A stretch of 64,000 bases of DNA from Spisula solida (GCA_947247005.1 OX365948.1:37142601-37206600), one strand, 5' to 3'; positions 36,301 to 51,300 are shown, numbered from the stretch's first letter. Numbers and translations are program-made. The notes: generated by a model not told the origin, from the letters alone.

Positions 36301-39300
36301 TGTTTTACTCTTTATCAATGATACAGTTACCTGTGGCCGCATAAGGTATTGAGCTCCAAAAGTGTTTAAGCTATGGTCAAGAAAAAACTCTTCTGGAAAT
36401 TGTATCAACAGTTGTGCATCTTATGTGTAAATTGCTGGAATCAAGATACAGCAGTGGTACGGGCCTACCCAGGTTTTCTATTGATACTAATTGATTTAAG
36501 GTCGATTGTGAATCAAGTTTATCCAACTGATATTAACCACCCTCGACACCTCATTCCTGATGTTATCCATCGTCACGAGGGTATAAGAGAAGCAAGTTTC
36601 CCTTTTATGCCGAACGTCTAGCAAGGGAAATTCTGGTACCGTTTTTATTGCGTCTTTGGTATGACGCGACCAGGGATCAAACCTGGGACCTCCCGCACTC
36701 GAAGCGACCGCTCTACCACTAGGCTATCGATGAGATTTTCGTGTAATTTCTACGTTTCTGGTTTAATTTCCTTACATGCGCACGTGTATTTTATCATTCC
36801 ATAACTAGGCCATCTACCAACATAGACCTACTTCGCTTTCGGTGGTAATGGTTGTATTTTTATTGAGGGTTCCCTGACAATCTAGGGTTGTCTGGTTAAA
36901 AACAACAGTGCTTGCTATCAAAAGTGATGACAAATAACAGGACCAGCGTACAGGTATATATACGTCGACAACAACACCATGGTTAAATCATTAACAGATC
37001 AGCATATTAATTAAAAAAAACAATGAAATAAAAAAAAAACCAGTAATGTAGACTAGTTAATGTATTAAAATAATGCCCGGAACAAGAACGTAATTTCCAA
37101 ATTTCAGAGTGACGAAATATAAATTGTTTTAAGATAAATACGTGTTTCAATGCCCGGTCCATTGATGAATACATTTGTATGTACACACGCATCGGTATAA
37201 TAATAATAATGAAGACATTATTTCACGAGGAAACTTATTTGACAAGATAAACCATATTTCCAGAAGATCCTCGACGTAAACGATACTACATCTCTGAAAG
37301 AACACATCTACAATCAATTTTAAAATTTCAAAGATATATTTTTTCCGAGATTTATTTAGCGAAACGTATAAACCCATTTCCTCTGTAATGTAATAACTAA
37401 GGGGACCAATTACATGTATAGAAACGGTAAGATTTCCGGCATGTGAGGAAACTATTGCATCTAGACGTGTGTGTGTTTGTTTCCTAAATGGGACACTATT
37501 TAAAACAAACCATTACGTTATACATTGTATATAAGTTCCCTTCTTTATTAAACTATAGCTCGTCGGAGATAACTCTAGCCTTATCAATTAATAAACATGG
37601 ATAATATAAACACTGTACGGTCGACTGGTCGCTTGTAATCAGCATATATTGTAAGAGAACACGAATTAGAAGTGATTATGCACAATATTGAACAAAAAGG
37701 ACATCGAAAATGCTTTAATTTTCCGAAATGATTAAATATTTGTAAACAAAGGCTAACTACAACTTGTGTTATCATCGGCCGACTTTTGGATTGTTACGTT
37801 GTATTTACACTTTTCGCATTGTAAATTTTAGGTCCCATCAACAATATATCACTCGTAAATTTACCGAGACTCGGTCACATTATCCTCACGGGGTCTACGG
37901 CATACCGTGGGGGCCATCGTGGTTACACATTAAAATCCAGAGGGCGACAATGCGATAATGCGATAGTACGATGGCGACAATGCGATAGTACGATAGTCAT
38001 ATCGTATTGTCGTCATCGTATTATCGCATTGTCGCCATCGTACTATCGCGTTGTCGCATTGTCGTCATATACAGCCCGTCTGTAAGCAAACCAGCATTAA
38101 TCCGTTAACAAGATGGATCTTATATTTAATATAATCATTAGACAATCATTAAAACCAGACTCTTATTACGCTTTACTACTTTACGCTGATATAGGATCTG
38201 ACGACACTCCGTATGGGGTCATATCGATGTGAACTTTATTTTATTCAATCAAATCGCTTTGTTCACAAATCTGAAAGTGCAGTTAAACTCTGCTGAGGCT
38301 ACGTGACGTCATTATGCGCCAGAGGTCACATGGCCTCTTACAGAGTGTAGGAAGTCATATCTCTAACAGCGTAAAGGAATGGAGCAATTTTATTGCGATG
38401 GAATCATTAGGCAGTCAGGACCGATTTGTTAAAACGTATACTTAGTATGTATTTACAGAGCTTGATAAAAACATACTGAATGTCAGTACACGCATATAAA
38501 AATCATAACATTAGCAAGTAGTAATTTACTCACAAACAATTGAGTTTATCGGATATACTACTTTTTCCCTATTACGGTTCTCGTCGTTTTTTAACGAACA
38601 TACGTATACACGTAATTTGAAGGCAGAAAAGTATATACTGAAATCAAAACATTTTAACAACACAACTCAGCTTACATCTAATTATTATAAGTTTATAGGA
38701 GAGACAGTTTGCGCCTATCTCGGTGCATGGTGCCATCGCCTACTGGTCAATGCGAAGTAGTATGGGACGGCCATCGCAACAACCTCCAAAACAGTTTGCG
38801 CAAAGAACCAGTATCATGTTGACTAAATCATACCTCACCAGTAACATGTTGGTACGAATAGAAACACTAAGACTTGTCAATGAATGTTGGTACGAATAGA
38901 AACACTAAGACTTGTCAATAAATGTTGGTACGAATAGAAACACTAAGACTTGTCAATAAATGTTGGTACGAATAGAAACACTAAGACTTGTCAATAAATG
39001 TTGGTACGAATAGAAACACTAAGACTTGTCAATAAATGTTGGTACGAATAGAAACACTAAGACTTGTCAATAAATGTTGGTACGAATAGAAACACTAAGA
39101 CTTGTCAATAAATGTTGGTACGAATAGAAACACTAAGACTTGTCAATAAATGTTGACTTGTCAATTTAAATAATTATATAGTATGCAGTGTGTGTATGTA
39201 TTTGAATAACTTACCTGTAGTGCGAGGAGAACAAGAAAAGCGCTGGTCACTAAAGATAATATACATGAACAGCCAATACTGATCCAAACACATGTCCATC

Positions 39301-42300
39301 TTTTCCGTAAACTCCTGTCAGGGAACGACACCCTATCTCCATGTACGGTACAGGGGTCGTAAGTCGTCCTTAGTCCTGCTTCCGACATTAGCTCCTTAGC
39401 TCTGAAGATTTTAAGTGAACTTAGTTAAATAATACTAAGTTTGCTCACTCTTTGTGTAACTTATTAATGTTATAATAAGATTTGCAGTAAACTGGAATGT
39501 TTTAAGATATTAAAATATGAAATCAATTGCATGTAATCATTTAGTGTTCTGTTATTTTTCAGCTGCAACTATATTTAGTAAATTGTGAATCTATTTTCGT
39601 ATTGATCTAGTTGTTGTATACGGTATAATTACTTGATTCACAAATTGATCACAGACTAATATAAACACTGATCTGGTTCTATAGATGCTGACTGATTATA
39701 ACAACATCAAGTTGGGATTTAATTGTTTTTATATAAGCACCAGACACCTAACGCTTACAAGTACAAAGTACAATGCACCTGACTATCGGAGATGCGCGCG
39801 CTTTTAATTGAATCGTAAACTCAGCCCACTTCCTAATACTAAAATTATGATAACTTAATTTGTCGTATTGTCTTAAATCACCCCTGGTATTTACGTAGGA
39901 TTTGCAACATTCGTTCCTAAATATGTAACTATCATTCAGTCTATGAGTTACAATGTTCACTTTCATCAATTGACCACTCACGATGTTACCTCCTTCAATG
40001 CGATGACCGATAAGTCAATTGGGGTTTTAATTTTGGGTATTTTTGGATGTATTTAGAAATCAGAAAATGTATTAGTAATCTGGAATATCTGATTGAGTGT
40101 TGCGGTATTGTCCCTTATTCAGTAAATAAAGTTTACACATGCGCGTGTGGGAACAATACTTGTATAAACATAAATAAACTTCCCGTGCGAGGGAATCTCA
40201 TTGACATTAACAATGATAGTGGAGAGAAGGTTATAGTAATCGTTACATAGTTTTATCTATTTCCTACACCTCCACTACAGTACAACTGCATGTGTTTGCT
40301 TAGATTAGCTATTTTTGCATTGATATGCTCAAACCTCATTATTTTTGCCTCGATATCGACATTACTCAATAAAACCCGTTTTTCCGGGACCGAAATTTCA
40401 CGGTCAGGGGGTTAGCGAGCAATAAGCGGTATAGCGGGAGTGTATATAATTATTCTTTTTTTAACGTTTAAACATGAAAAACATATAAAACAATTATTAC
40501 ACAGTATCATTAAACATCTTTGTTTTTAAACTTTAGCAAGAATTATCCTAAAAAATGCTTTATATTTGAAATATTGCATTTTATTCTATACTGCAGCTTC
40601 CGTAGCTCGATACCGATGGCGAGAAAATATACGCATTTTTCAAGTTGAACATATTATTTTGGCGAAAATATTGTCAGCGAGGTCGTAAAATTGTGTTGTC
40701 ATTGTTTACTAGTAAGACTTTTTACAAATTCTTATCATTTGGCTTAAATAATCGCGATTATTGTACCTGGTTGCTCTATACGCTATATGCATTTTCCCCC
40801 CAGACGTACATTCGGAATATCTCGCATATTGTCGGTCAAAAAATTCCGTCATCCCGGAAAACGGATTTTTACCTGTAATGTCGATATTTTTGTACTGATC
40901 GCCATGCTCAAATCTCGATTTTTTGCATTGGCATGCTTCATTAAACTTTGATATTTGTGTATCAGTATTTTTCTTTAATTTCGACATTTTTGTATCTTTA
41001 CTTACATACTTCGATATGTTTGCATTGTTGCCCTTAAACTTCGCTAATTTTGCATGGGTGGTCCTTAACTATGATAACATTGGTGTCCTTAAAATTCTAT
41101 ATTTTTGCATTGGTGGATTAACTTCGCATTGTATAAAATCGGACAGTGAATGCAGCACTCAAATGAAACAGCTGAGCACAGAAAACAGAAACAACACAGA
41201 CCACAATCACACGTACATTGTCCAACACACCTGAACGAGAAAATGAAACTAAACATCAGCTCTCAAAAAGCTGAAAAACATAGTTTCAGCTATAAAAAAG
41301 TTGTATAACATTGGTGTTATTTTTGCATTGATAATTATGCTTGAAAAAAGTTATATCCTTATACGGTTTGCCTTTTCACTATTGCTTTTTATATTAATAA
41401 AAATAACTAAATCGACTCCGTTTTGGTGACAATTTCTTTAGAAGTCTCATCTGGACCAATGAATGAGGATCTACGGCAATGCAACCCAACCTGCATTGTG
41501 GCCCACGGGAGCGGTGGTCAAGAGGTAGGGCGCGCGCTTTGGAATCGAGAGGACCCGGGTTCCATCGTCTGTACTACTGCTTAGTTTCTCTGAGCAAGAA
41601 TCTTAAACCGACAATGCTCCACTCGACCAAGGTGTGAATTGGTACCTATGAGGACGGTGTTTGTACATGTTTGATATTTCTGGGCGCTGTCTCTCGATGT
41701 TGGCTGAACACCCACTAAGAGAGAAATAGTCTCCCCAGCGAGACTCGGGTACAGTATTCCTTAGGTAGCCTAATGGTCAGGATAAGTTAAAATCTCAATG
41801 GGTGGCTGAACTGCTGAATTGTTGAAAGCGGGCCTCGAAAACTGGTAGCTTAACTTAGCATATGAAGATGTGTGCGTCTGTATTTGGTTTGAACCAGGTC
41901 AGAAGTTGGAAAGGTGGAATGCCATGTTTCGTTTTCAGTTGTTTTATTTGAATAATATGTATACATGCTATAGTTTTAATTACATCTCAATTTCATTACA
42001 CTTGCCAAGACAAGTCAACTCAAGTACATGTAGTCACGTGTCAAAATTGATTTCAATTGTTTTAATTGTTTGCTGTTTCAAGTTGAGTACGTCACTTGTA
42101 ATTGACCAACAATAAATTGATAAAACTATTCACGCATATTGCGTGTTTCTACTGATCTTTGTCCATCTACTTTCATTGGTGTAAATACAATATATGTATA
42201 TGTACTAGTAAACGCTGCGGATGAGCGGACGTAGGCGGAGTCTGACAGGAACCGTTTCAAGGACCTTTGATTGTTCATTTGATTTGTCGTATCGATTGTT

Positions 42301-45300
42301 GTATTAGCCAAACAGAAATCATGATGAACGTTGTGGGCGTAATGGTTAATGCCGAGGTGCAATAAATTATAACATCAATTTCAAAATTTAAAAAACATGT
42401 CCAATATAATAATTGCCACTGATTGGACAAATACGTTACACGTCAGTGGTACACTGCGAATGAGTAGATTAAAGGCGGAGTCGCATAGTAACGTACAATG
42501 ACTTATGTTTGTATGTTTTGATTCGATAGTTGTTTGAGCCAGTTTATTGTTTATTGTTGACATAAGATTGTAGAATTATATACATATATTCAGTGTTTCT
42601 GTTTCTAATGATTATTAAGTGAAAGTGAATTACGTTTGCCTGTACTTTCTATGTTTCAGAGTGACTTGATGCTATCTTGACAACGTAGGAAGGGTACACA
42701 GAATGCCGGAGAAAGTCTTGTTTGTTTGTTGGTTGGTTCAGGTTTAATGCCGGCTCTCAACATTTTCAATTACATACGACAGCTGATTTACGGCATCTGA
42801 TTCACCTAACCAGTTTTCCTAGATTGTATCATAACAGTACAAACTTGCCCTTCCACATGGGACTGGCAGAAACTTTTCTATATGTGCAGGAAAACAGACA
42901 TTGGTGTCAAACTTTCATGGAAAGGTATGACCTGTCGGCCACCGGGAACTGTACTAAGAAACATACCATGTACGTTTGGTGGTTTGGTATGGGATGATTT
43001 AATCACATGACGTCGGCGTTATTTTAGAGAAAACATTATTCATATAAGGGGGCAACTGCTCCATGGCTTCTGTCTGCGTACTATGGTATCCCGCCTGGAG
43101 AGTTATATGCATTACTCGGCTTTCACACTACACTTGCCGGTCCTTGACCTATACAATCACTTTCTGTTGATAGGTCTACTAGTGATCGATATCTTTTGTA
43201 TATAAACTTACTCTTAAAGCAAGTCATTGTGAGCCTGGCTCAATGTTGTTCATTGTTCACACATTCATACTCCCAGGAGTTGTCCAAAGGACCTGGCACA
43301 ATCGATACATGCAGTAGTCATTGTAATGCATCAGATTACGTAATCAGCTGTCGTATGTTACAGCATACCTCTTTCTGTTAGAAATTTTAATTCTTTATCA
43401 GCTTTTAAACATAATTATAAGAAATATCTGATGTCAAAAAATTAGTCAACATGTTCATTTTACTATTATTATCATTCTATTTTAATTACTGTTGAGATGG
43501 GTGTGTCTGTCTATTACATAATGTATAATAAGTGCTATTGCATGTATGAATGTCTGTTTATACGTATGAATGATTTATTTGAATGTATTTGAATGTATTT
43601 CGTTATTTCAGATAGAAGACCACATTGTAAAAAAGATAATCATTTTGTATAATTTGTATGCTCTTAATGTGTCATCTTCTTTAAATAAAGCTATTATTAT
43701 TATAATTATTATTATTGTATGCTAGGTCATATCGTTTGCTTAGAGTTAGAAGGTTGTAAGTACAAAATCAATATTTTGAGAAAACAAGAATTAAAAAACT
43801 AACGTTACTTTTTACTTATGGAAAATCAAGCTTTTTAAACTTCAGTTTGGCCAACATGACCACTCCCGATTTCATGAAAATAGGCTCACAAGAAGCGCCT
43901 TGAGATGCAGATTTTAAATATGCTTAAGTCTTAAAATGTCGTATGTAGTACTTACGACCTTTTAATTCTAAGCCAGCGAATTGTGCATTGACAAATAAAC
44001 AAAGGCGCGTGACGTGACGCATACAAACAACAAACTACATGCATGAACAGAATAAATCATATTAAATTGTATGTACAAATAGAAATTTAACGGATTGTCC
44101 ATGAAGGATCTCGCGTTGGTCAGGATATATTCTTCAATGACATTGAATATATTCGTTCATTTTTACAGCCCACTTTAATGCATGCAGAATTAGCAATATT
44201 TATACAAGTAGTACGTGGTCTTTTTGTGCCATTTCTTCTCAGCCGTTTCTGTTGAATGTTGCATTCCCTGTCCAATCTGTTAAATCATCGCTTCAGTACT
44301 GCATGTGGATAATTATTAATTCCAAGAATGCTCGTTAGGTCAAATCGTTTATGACTGACAAAAATCGGTGAAACTCCAACAAATGAACTAGGGCAATGGC
44401 GCGCTAATGTATACGATGGTATCTGTACATTAATGAAAATTACTTTTGTTGCATACACAGTATATCTTGCACTTTTACTCAAATGATTTTTATCTTCTCA
44501 GTCTAATCGATACTTTCGAATGAATCATTTTTATCGATTTAGTTTGCTGCATTGTCGATTTGTTACCATTTAATTAACTCGACGAACCTGATCATGTTAA
44601 GGAAATGACGAATCGTGGTGTTCCGAAACTGTAACTCGTCACGGTACGCTTACACATGTGTATATACTACATACATGTGGTTTTATACAATATCATTAAA
44701 CGCGTTTCATTTTTATGACACAATTTCCTAAAAAGTACCTAAATACGAAAGCTTTATATTTCACGACAGTGTTTGTACTATACATGTATATCTAAATAAA
44801 ATATCACAAAACATCATTGTAATTTTGCACAATTTCCTAAAAAGTACCTTAATATGAAATATTGAAGTTTCATAAGAACAGATCAGTTATTGGAATGATG
44901 CCGTCTTACCTTACAAGGCTATCTTACAATCTATGGATAAATGAAAGGACCACGTCATGCCAATAAATACGGGGCTTTTAAACACTGTATTTAATTAATT
45001 TTGTAATGGAACCATATTTGGTAAAGGAACACTCTTTGAAACTCTTCGATACATGAAAGTTTATGACGACTATGAACTAATGATATATGGCGGGGTTTTC
45101 TTGTGAAGTGGGGGGGGGCGATGGAACTGATATATCATAGTCAATCAATAACTATGTACGTCACGAAAATGGAAGCAAAAAGTTAACGTACCATATTAAT
45201 AAAAATTATATTGAAATCAAGTGCAGAGAATGAAGATTACTTCACGAGGTTATAAAATTTTGTCATCTAATGTTATAAACAAGTTATTAGTGTTAAACCA

Positions 45301-48300
45301 TACGGCTCCTATATAAATCTATAGTAAATCAGTGTGTCGTAAAACGTTATCGATGTGATCGATTAGACGTTTTCAAGGGAGGCTACTTTGCCGATAACAC
45401 CCGATAAGTTACAGAAATGTCCCGTATGGTATGGCTGCAATGAGAGTTGAAATGTTTGAGCGTATGTGGGCTGAACTGATCACCTTTCAGACTTTATTAT
45501 CAAACATACACAAGTCTGTTAAGTAGCACATACAGGTGAATGATGCTTTTTAGTTTCATTTCCACAATGAATTAATATACTATTTTTAGAAAATGTTAAA
45601 ACGGGAGAAATGATTGCAATTTAAAAACATTCCCAGATATAATATTTGCAGATTTTAATAGAAAACAATGTTCTTTTTGTTTTCATAAAGAATGTATGCT
45701 ATATACTTATGCACCTCAGTTGTCAAATCGACACATGCAATGTCGTAGTCCATTCACAAAGTCAACATTCAGTCTGGCTTTGAGAGGGACATGTTCAATG
45801 TTGCAGCTGCATACTAGAAAACACCACGCACGTCTCGGTGCAATGTTTACTTTCATGTGGTTCAACCACTTGGATTCTACTTTATTTACTATAATCATTT
45901 TCTTGCGTCAATAGGAGTACGGAGTCGACTTTTCATACATGAGTTTATTGAGACAAACGACTATATCCCCGCATGACATCTACTTCACTTTTATTGCTAA
46001 TTCCAGTAATTTATTGCGTATAAGATTCCATTTTTACTTGAAAATGTCATTTATTTTAATGAATATTTTAAATTGTCTCACAGGCGGATCCTATAAAAAC
46101 TGAATGAAATACTGATTTTAATTTCTCTAGGAGTTGTATGTTCAGAAACATTCATGTTGGTGGAAAACTGGATCTATATTCAGATTTCATGAATGGCTTT
46201 TACCTCGGCTCCTGTTTCAACGTTTTCATTAGGACTAGACAGCCATTATTTTCTATACTCTCTCATGTTATAACATACATGCATAGACTCTGTATTGTAT
46301 CATGTATCTGCTACAACAATACCCGCTTCTGTTTTCCAATTACAAAGTAATATTTTTTTGCAAATTAGGGCTTTTATATATGAACGTTTTACTTCAAAAT
46401 AAAGGTCCGTTCGTATTTCGTTTGATAAATCTTGATCTGCTAATATACCTAGCAATATAGGGGATTTTCTTGTATTGACAATATTTCTTGCCATGGACTT
46501 AAACTACCACCCTGTACATGTAATAGACACGGAAAGGGTCACTTAGTACGACAGAATACATTTGACTACACTGTCAGAATAGCTTTACGATGGTGGTCTG
46601 AAAGTTCCTCTAATTTCCCTTCAACTTGTCAATACGTCTGGAGCCCGACATGATAACAATATACCGTCTGCTGCAGGCGGTAAAAAGATAGTCCCACAGT
46701 TTTACAGTTAAACAGTGTGAGCCAGCAGACAAGAATCTTGCACTTTAAACGCATTTTGATGTAAAACATGTATCGAAACAAATACGTCTGTGTTTGTCGT
46801 CTGATTGTGATGATAGATAAATGTGCAGAAACAAAGTATCTATGCATAATCGTGCTAACAAGTTGTTATATAGGTTATACCGGGTTTTTGCCTCGGAAAT
46901 TAACGATTCGGCTGCTTGGAACAATGTCATTTTATGTGTCGTCTGTCTGTTTGTTTCAGGTGCGCAGCACAGAGGACGCCGAGCCCCATCTCTACGAGCA
47001 AGTGTCGTCTGGTCCTTGGGAGATCACGAAAGCGAACCTCGTTCTGACGTCAGATAAACTAGGTCAAGGACAGTTCGGTCAAGTTCGAAAAGGATTCATA
47101 AAAAATATCCGCAGCCACAATGTACCGGTTGCTGTAAAATCGCTGAAAGGTATACAAGACCCGCTGCTGAGACTTTACAATTTATTACAACCATTTAACT
47201 GACGTCAGATTATGGAATTGAATAATTCACCTATTGTTCAAACGTGCTGAGAACTTTATTTCAAACACTAAAGAATCACTTATGAAACTTCGTGACGATA
47301 TATCAATCACTTCAAATTATTACCCAGTTTGTCCTCAGTGACGCCAATATAATTATGTTTAGTTGTACTGTATAAACATTGTTTCTGCTACACTTTCAGT
47401 TAATTCTTCGGAAAAGGACAAGACAGATTTCATGAACGAATTATTGATCTTGAAGAAGGTTGGCCATCATGCTAATGTCGTCTGCTTAGTAGGATCCTGC
47501 AACATAGGTGGTAAGTCAGTGAGCTTTAAATTTTGTAAACAGTGATACCATACGTTACAATTATGTCATTGCATGATATCGTGTACGTAAGAGGATGGTG
47601 AACGCACACGTCTGCCAGTGAATGTCGGGGGATTGTAGGCTTGTTCAGATGTGGCGACACATGATGCAGGAGTCTTTAACAAAATTGTCGATAAGTCAGC
47701 TCAAGCATTCCATGCATTGTAAGTATGTTACTGATGCGTTGTTTAAGAGAATGGTGACTCTACGTCAGTCAGGGAATGTTGGGGGGTATAACATGATGGG
47801 AGTCTTTAACTACATTGGTGTATAATCCAGTTAGGATCTGGTGACAGTGACGAAGCCGTTTATGTGTACACAGAAGATTACAACTATTGCCTGAATAGGT
47901 AGTGAGAATATAGTTTGTTAGTTAAGCATAGAAATTATGGCTGTCTGTTTAAGCCTTTATAATTGGTTTTACACCATAATAGTGGACCACTGCGTCACTG
48001 TATTCTTACCCTGACTGGACTATACATGTAGATGGTTGTTTGTCGATTATAGCATATATGTACAATGTAGGTGGATTGTTCCATGACTGGTTAGTCTAGT
48101 GCCACGATCAGGTGAATGGGGTTCTCTATAAAACTGGAACACTACAATAATACATTATATACACACATGTACATATCTCTAATTATGTCGCTTGATATAT
48201 GTTACCAGGTACATTGTATGTTGCCATGGAATATTGTCGTCATGGAGATTTAAGAACTCTTTTACGTAATCACCGGAAGAGGAAACAGAAACTTTACACC

Positions 48301-51300
48301 AATGTTCAGAATGCTCCACCACTCTCATACACCGCCATGTTGAAATTTGCCCTAGACGTTGCTAGTGGTATGGCACATTTAGCGGACAGACAGGTACGTG
48401 CATCACCAAGCAATGATTTAATATGTCTGAATTCACGCCAGGTCAAATGTCCGAGTTAACATAGAGCAACACAGCTCATCTTTGGCCACCTTGACCGCTC
48501 TAAATGCAGTTCTCTGTCCGAAGATTACGTGATTCCCGTCCAAAGAACATGCCTCCACTTCATAATAACTATGTCTTGTCAGTTTGGTTCTTATTCTTAG
48601 CTCCATTCGTACATTTATTCAAAGAGCTTTTGCTGGAATAAGGTTCGAAACGGTTACTAATTCCATGACTAAAATAAGCATTGAAATCACTCGATCAAAT
48701 GTATTTTACGAAGCATATCATATGACCAAACCCTCCATGTTCACTGGATGTGCCTGTCTTAGTATGGTCTGGTAATAATGGGTCCGTTCTAAGCAAATGT
48801 CATTGTAGAGAAGTGGAACTAGGATGGTTGTGTATATCCGGTGGTAGCCGGCTATGTTTGTAATCGAGTTTTCCGTTTCTCGACATGCTTTAGCTATATT
48901 CTTCATCATAAACGTTTCCATAGTTTGAAAAGACACGCGGATTATTATTGCATGTTATCATCTAGGGAAATCTGCATTTTGTTGGATTTATCAAAATCGC
49001 ATTCTCGTATGCACAAAGCTGTACTGATTATATAATAGAAGACAATAGTGTTTATGTATTACAAGCATATTACTCATGAACATGATAGCCTCAAGGTTTG
49101 TTTTTCTTCTTATTTTATGAAATCTATAAATCAACATCTTTCAAATCGTGACTCGACGTACGTAATAAGTCGGTTATATTTGTTTACAGTAGTGCCGCTT
49201 AATTGCTTGTTTAATGTTTATATTTGTATGTTATGTTTAGATAATCCATCGTGATTTGGCAGCAAGAAATGTATTATTGGATGATAATTATGTGGCTAAA
49301 GTTGCTGATTTTGGTCTCTCAAAGAATGACGATACTTATGTGAAAACGTCTAGAGTGAGTATTCATGTCTAGATGGATGGTTTTTTTATAGTTTGTTGTA
49401 AAAGTTAATTAAAAAACTTCATTCCATATACATTTGTATTTAATTTTTGCAACATATAATTCAAATTTCACGAGCTGTACGTACGTATATATCCGCTCTA
49501 ATGTAAATTTTGAACAATGCATAAAACTGTTCTTGGTCACTGAGTTAAAATTGACCTGTGTCGCCATCTCTTTTTGTTCCCTTACTTTGTACGTGAAGGA
49601 AATGTCGACATTCAATATTCACTATCATATAATAAGGTAGTCCAGCTGTCTAGACGTAAAGGATACTGAGTTAGTTTTTGATCGCCTGTATCCAACGGTT
49701 TCTATGCAACCACAGGCCTAAGAAATTACATCACAAAATACAGAGTTTTGAAATTCCCCATCACCCCGTCATTACTATATATAATAGTTTATAGCAATGA
49801 CGGGATGATGAGGAATTTCAAAACTCTGTATTTTGTGATATAGTTTCTTAGGCCTGTGATGCAACCGAGTCAAATTTGTAGGACTAATAATAAGGGGTTA
49901 TTACCTTCGTACATTCTCACATACAATAACCTATATTTTGTTGGCTTGTTTAGTCTTGTAATTTGTGAGAGTTGACACCGTCTTGTGAGTGGGTTGTTTT
50001 CTGTTATTTACCGTAATTGTTCGCCTATAGGACCAACTGACTTATACGATGATCTATGCAAAAATACCAATTTGCCGGTCCACTGTCCGGCGAGTCTTAT
50101 AATCCAGTTCAGATGGTATTCAGACGGTAAATTGATCCATTTTCAGTGATGTAGGATGTTATTTTTAAATCTAATAAATGTCCATGTACAATGTGTTTTG
50201 TGTATTTCAGTCGAAGGTACCAGTGCGATGGTTAGCGCTGGAATCCATATACAACAATACCTACACCATACAGAGTGATGTGTAAGTAGTTTAGCTTCAC
50301 TTGAAAACTTGTTCATTTTTAGGTTTTGTTATTTTAACTGAAGCCGGAACCTTTGGGTATCCACTATATAAAGTATATAGCTTAAAGTACAGTCACATTT
50401 GGATACTCGTTTACCGATCTATACATGTACAATGTATAGTGTGTACCAGAGTTGACAGTTACTGTTTCTGTTAAGTCAACATTGACTTATAGCGAATTGA
50501 CTGTACACTTGAGCTATTCTTTAAAATTTAAGATATTATTCGCTAAAATAGGCTGTGCCTTAGTTCATATTATTTTAATCAATTATATATTTATGAAATC
50601 CTCATTTAATATCTGCCAAACCCCTGCCGATGTTTATTAAAGATAAAATGGAGATGTTTCAGTGAGCAATTATTTTGATTGCCTAAATGTTTAATTAAAG
50701 ACCATAAACAATGATACAAATCAAGACTCCTGGAAAATCATCTTATGGATGGTCAAGAGGACAAAAGCTCGAAATATTCGGAAAGCGGTTATTTACAGGG
50801 AATCTCATATTGTACCAATTTCATTCTTTCAGATGGTCATTTGGTGTGTTACTATGGGAAATAACAACATTTGGAGGAACACCATACCATGGAATGGACA
50901 CGCAGCAATTTTGTGCCTTGTTAAAACAGGGCTATAGATTGTGTAGACCTCGGCATTCAGACATGTCACTGTAAGTATAGGAGGTTCATCAACACCTATA
51001 TAACCTCTGATCTCATCTCAAACTTACAATTTGGCTGTAGTTCTCAATTCTGCGCTATAAGTGACAGAATGTCTCCCTGAGTTCAAGTGTTCTCTACCCC
51101 TAGTTTTAAGTGTTAATTATTGTTATCTAGTTTCCCTGTGGGATGTTTACTTGTATGTTTTTGTTTTGGCTTATTATCCTAGTGATGTATGTCAAGAGAC
51201 TGTTCATTTCTTCTTCTACATGTACATTTTACAAAAATAATTTTCGAAGTTATCTTTGTATACTAGTAGTCTATGATATTTCTTCAATAATTGTCCATAA

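Noticed and set aside
36655..36732. Possible tRNA gene on the minus strand
   Set aside because: The B box is near perfect, but the acceptor stem does not close and the sequence leads into a SINE-like body.
42722..42997. 91-codon open frame on the plus strand in the large RTK intron
   Set aside because: No domain, no splice-phase fit with RTK exons on either side, and no recognisable transposon protein motif.
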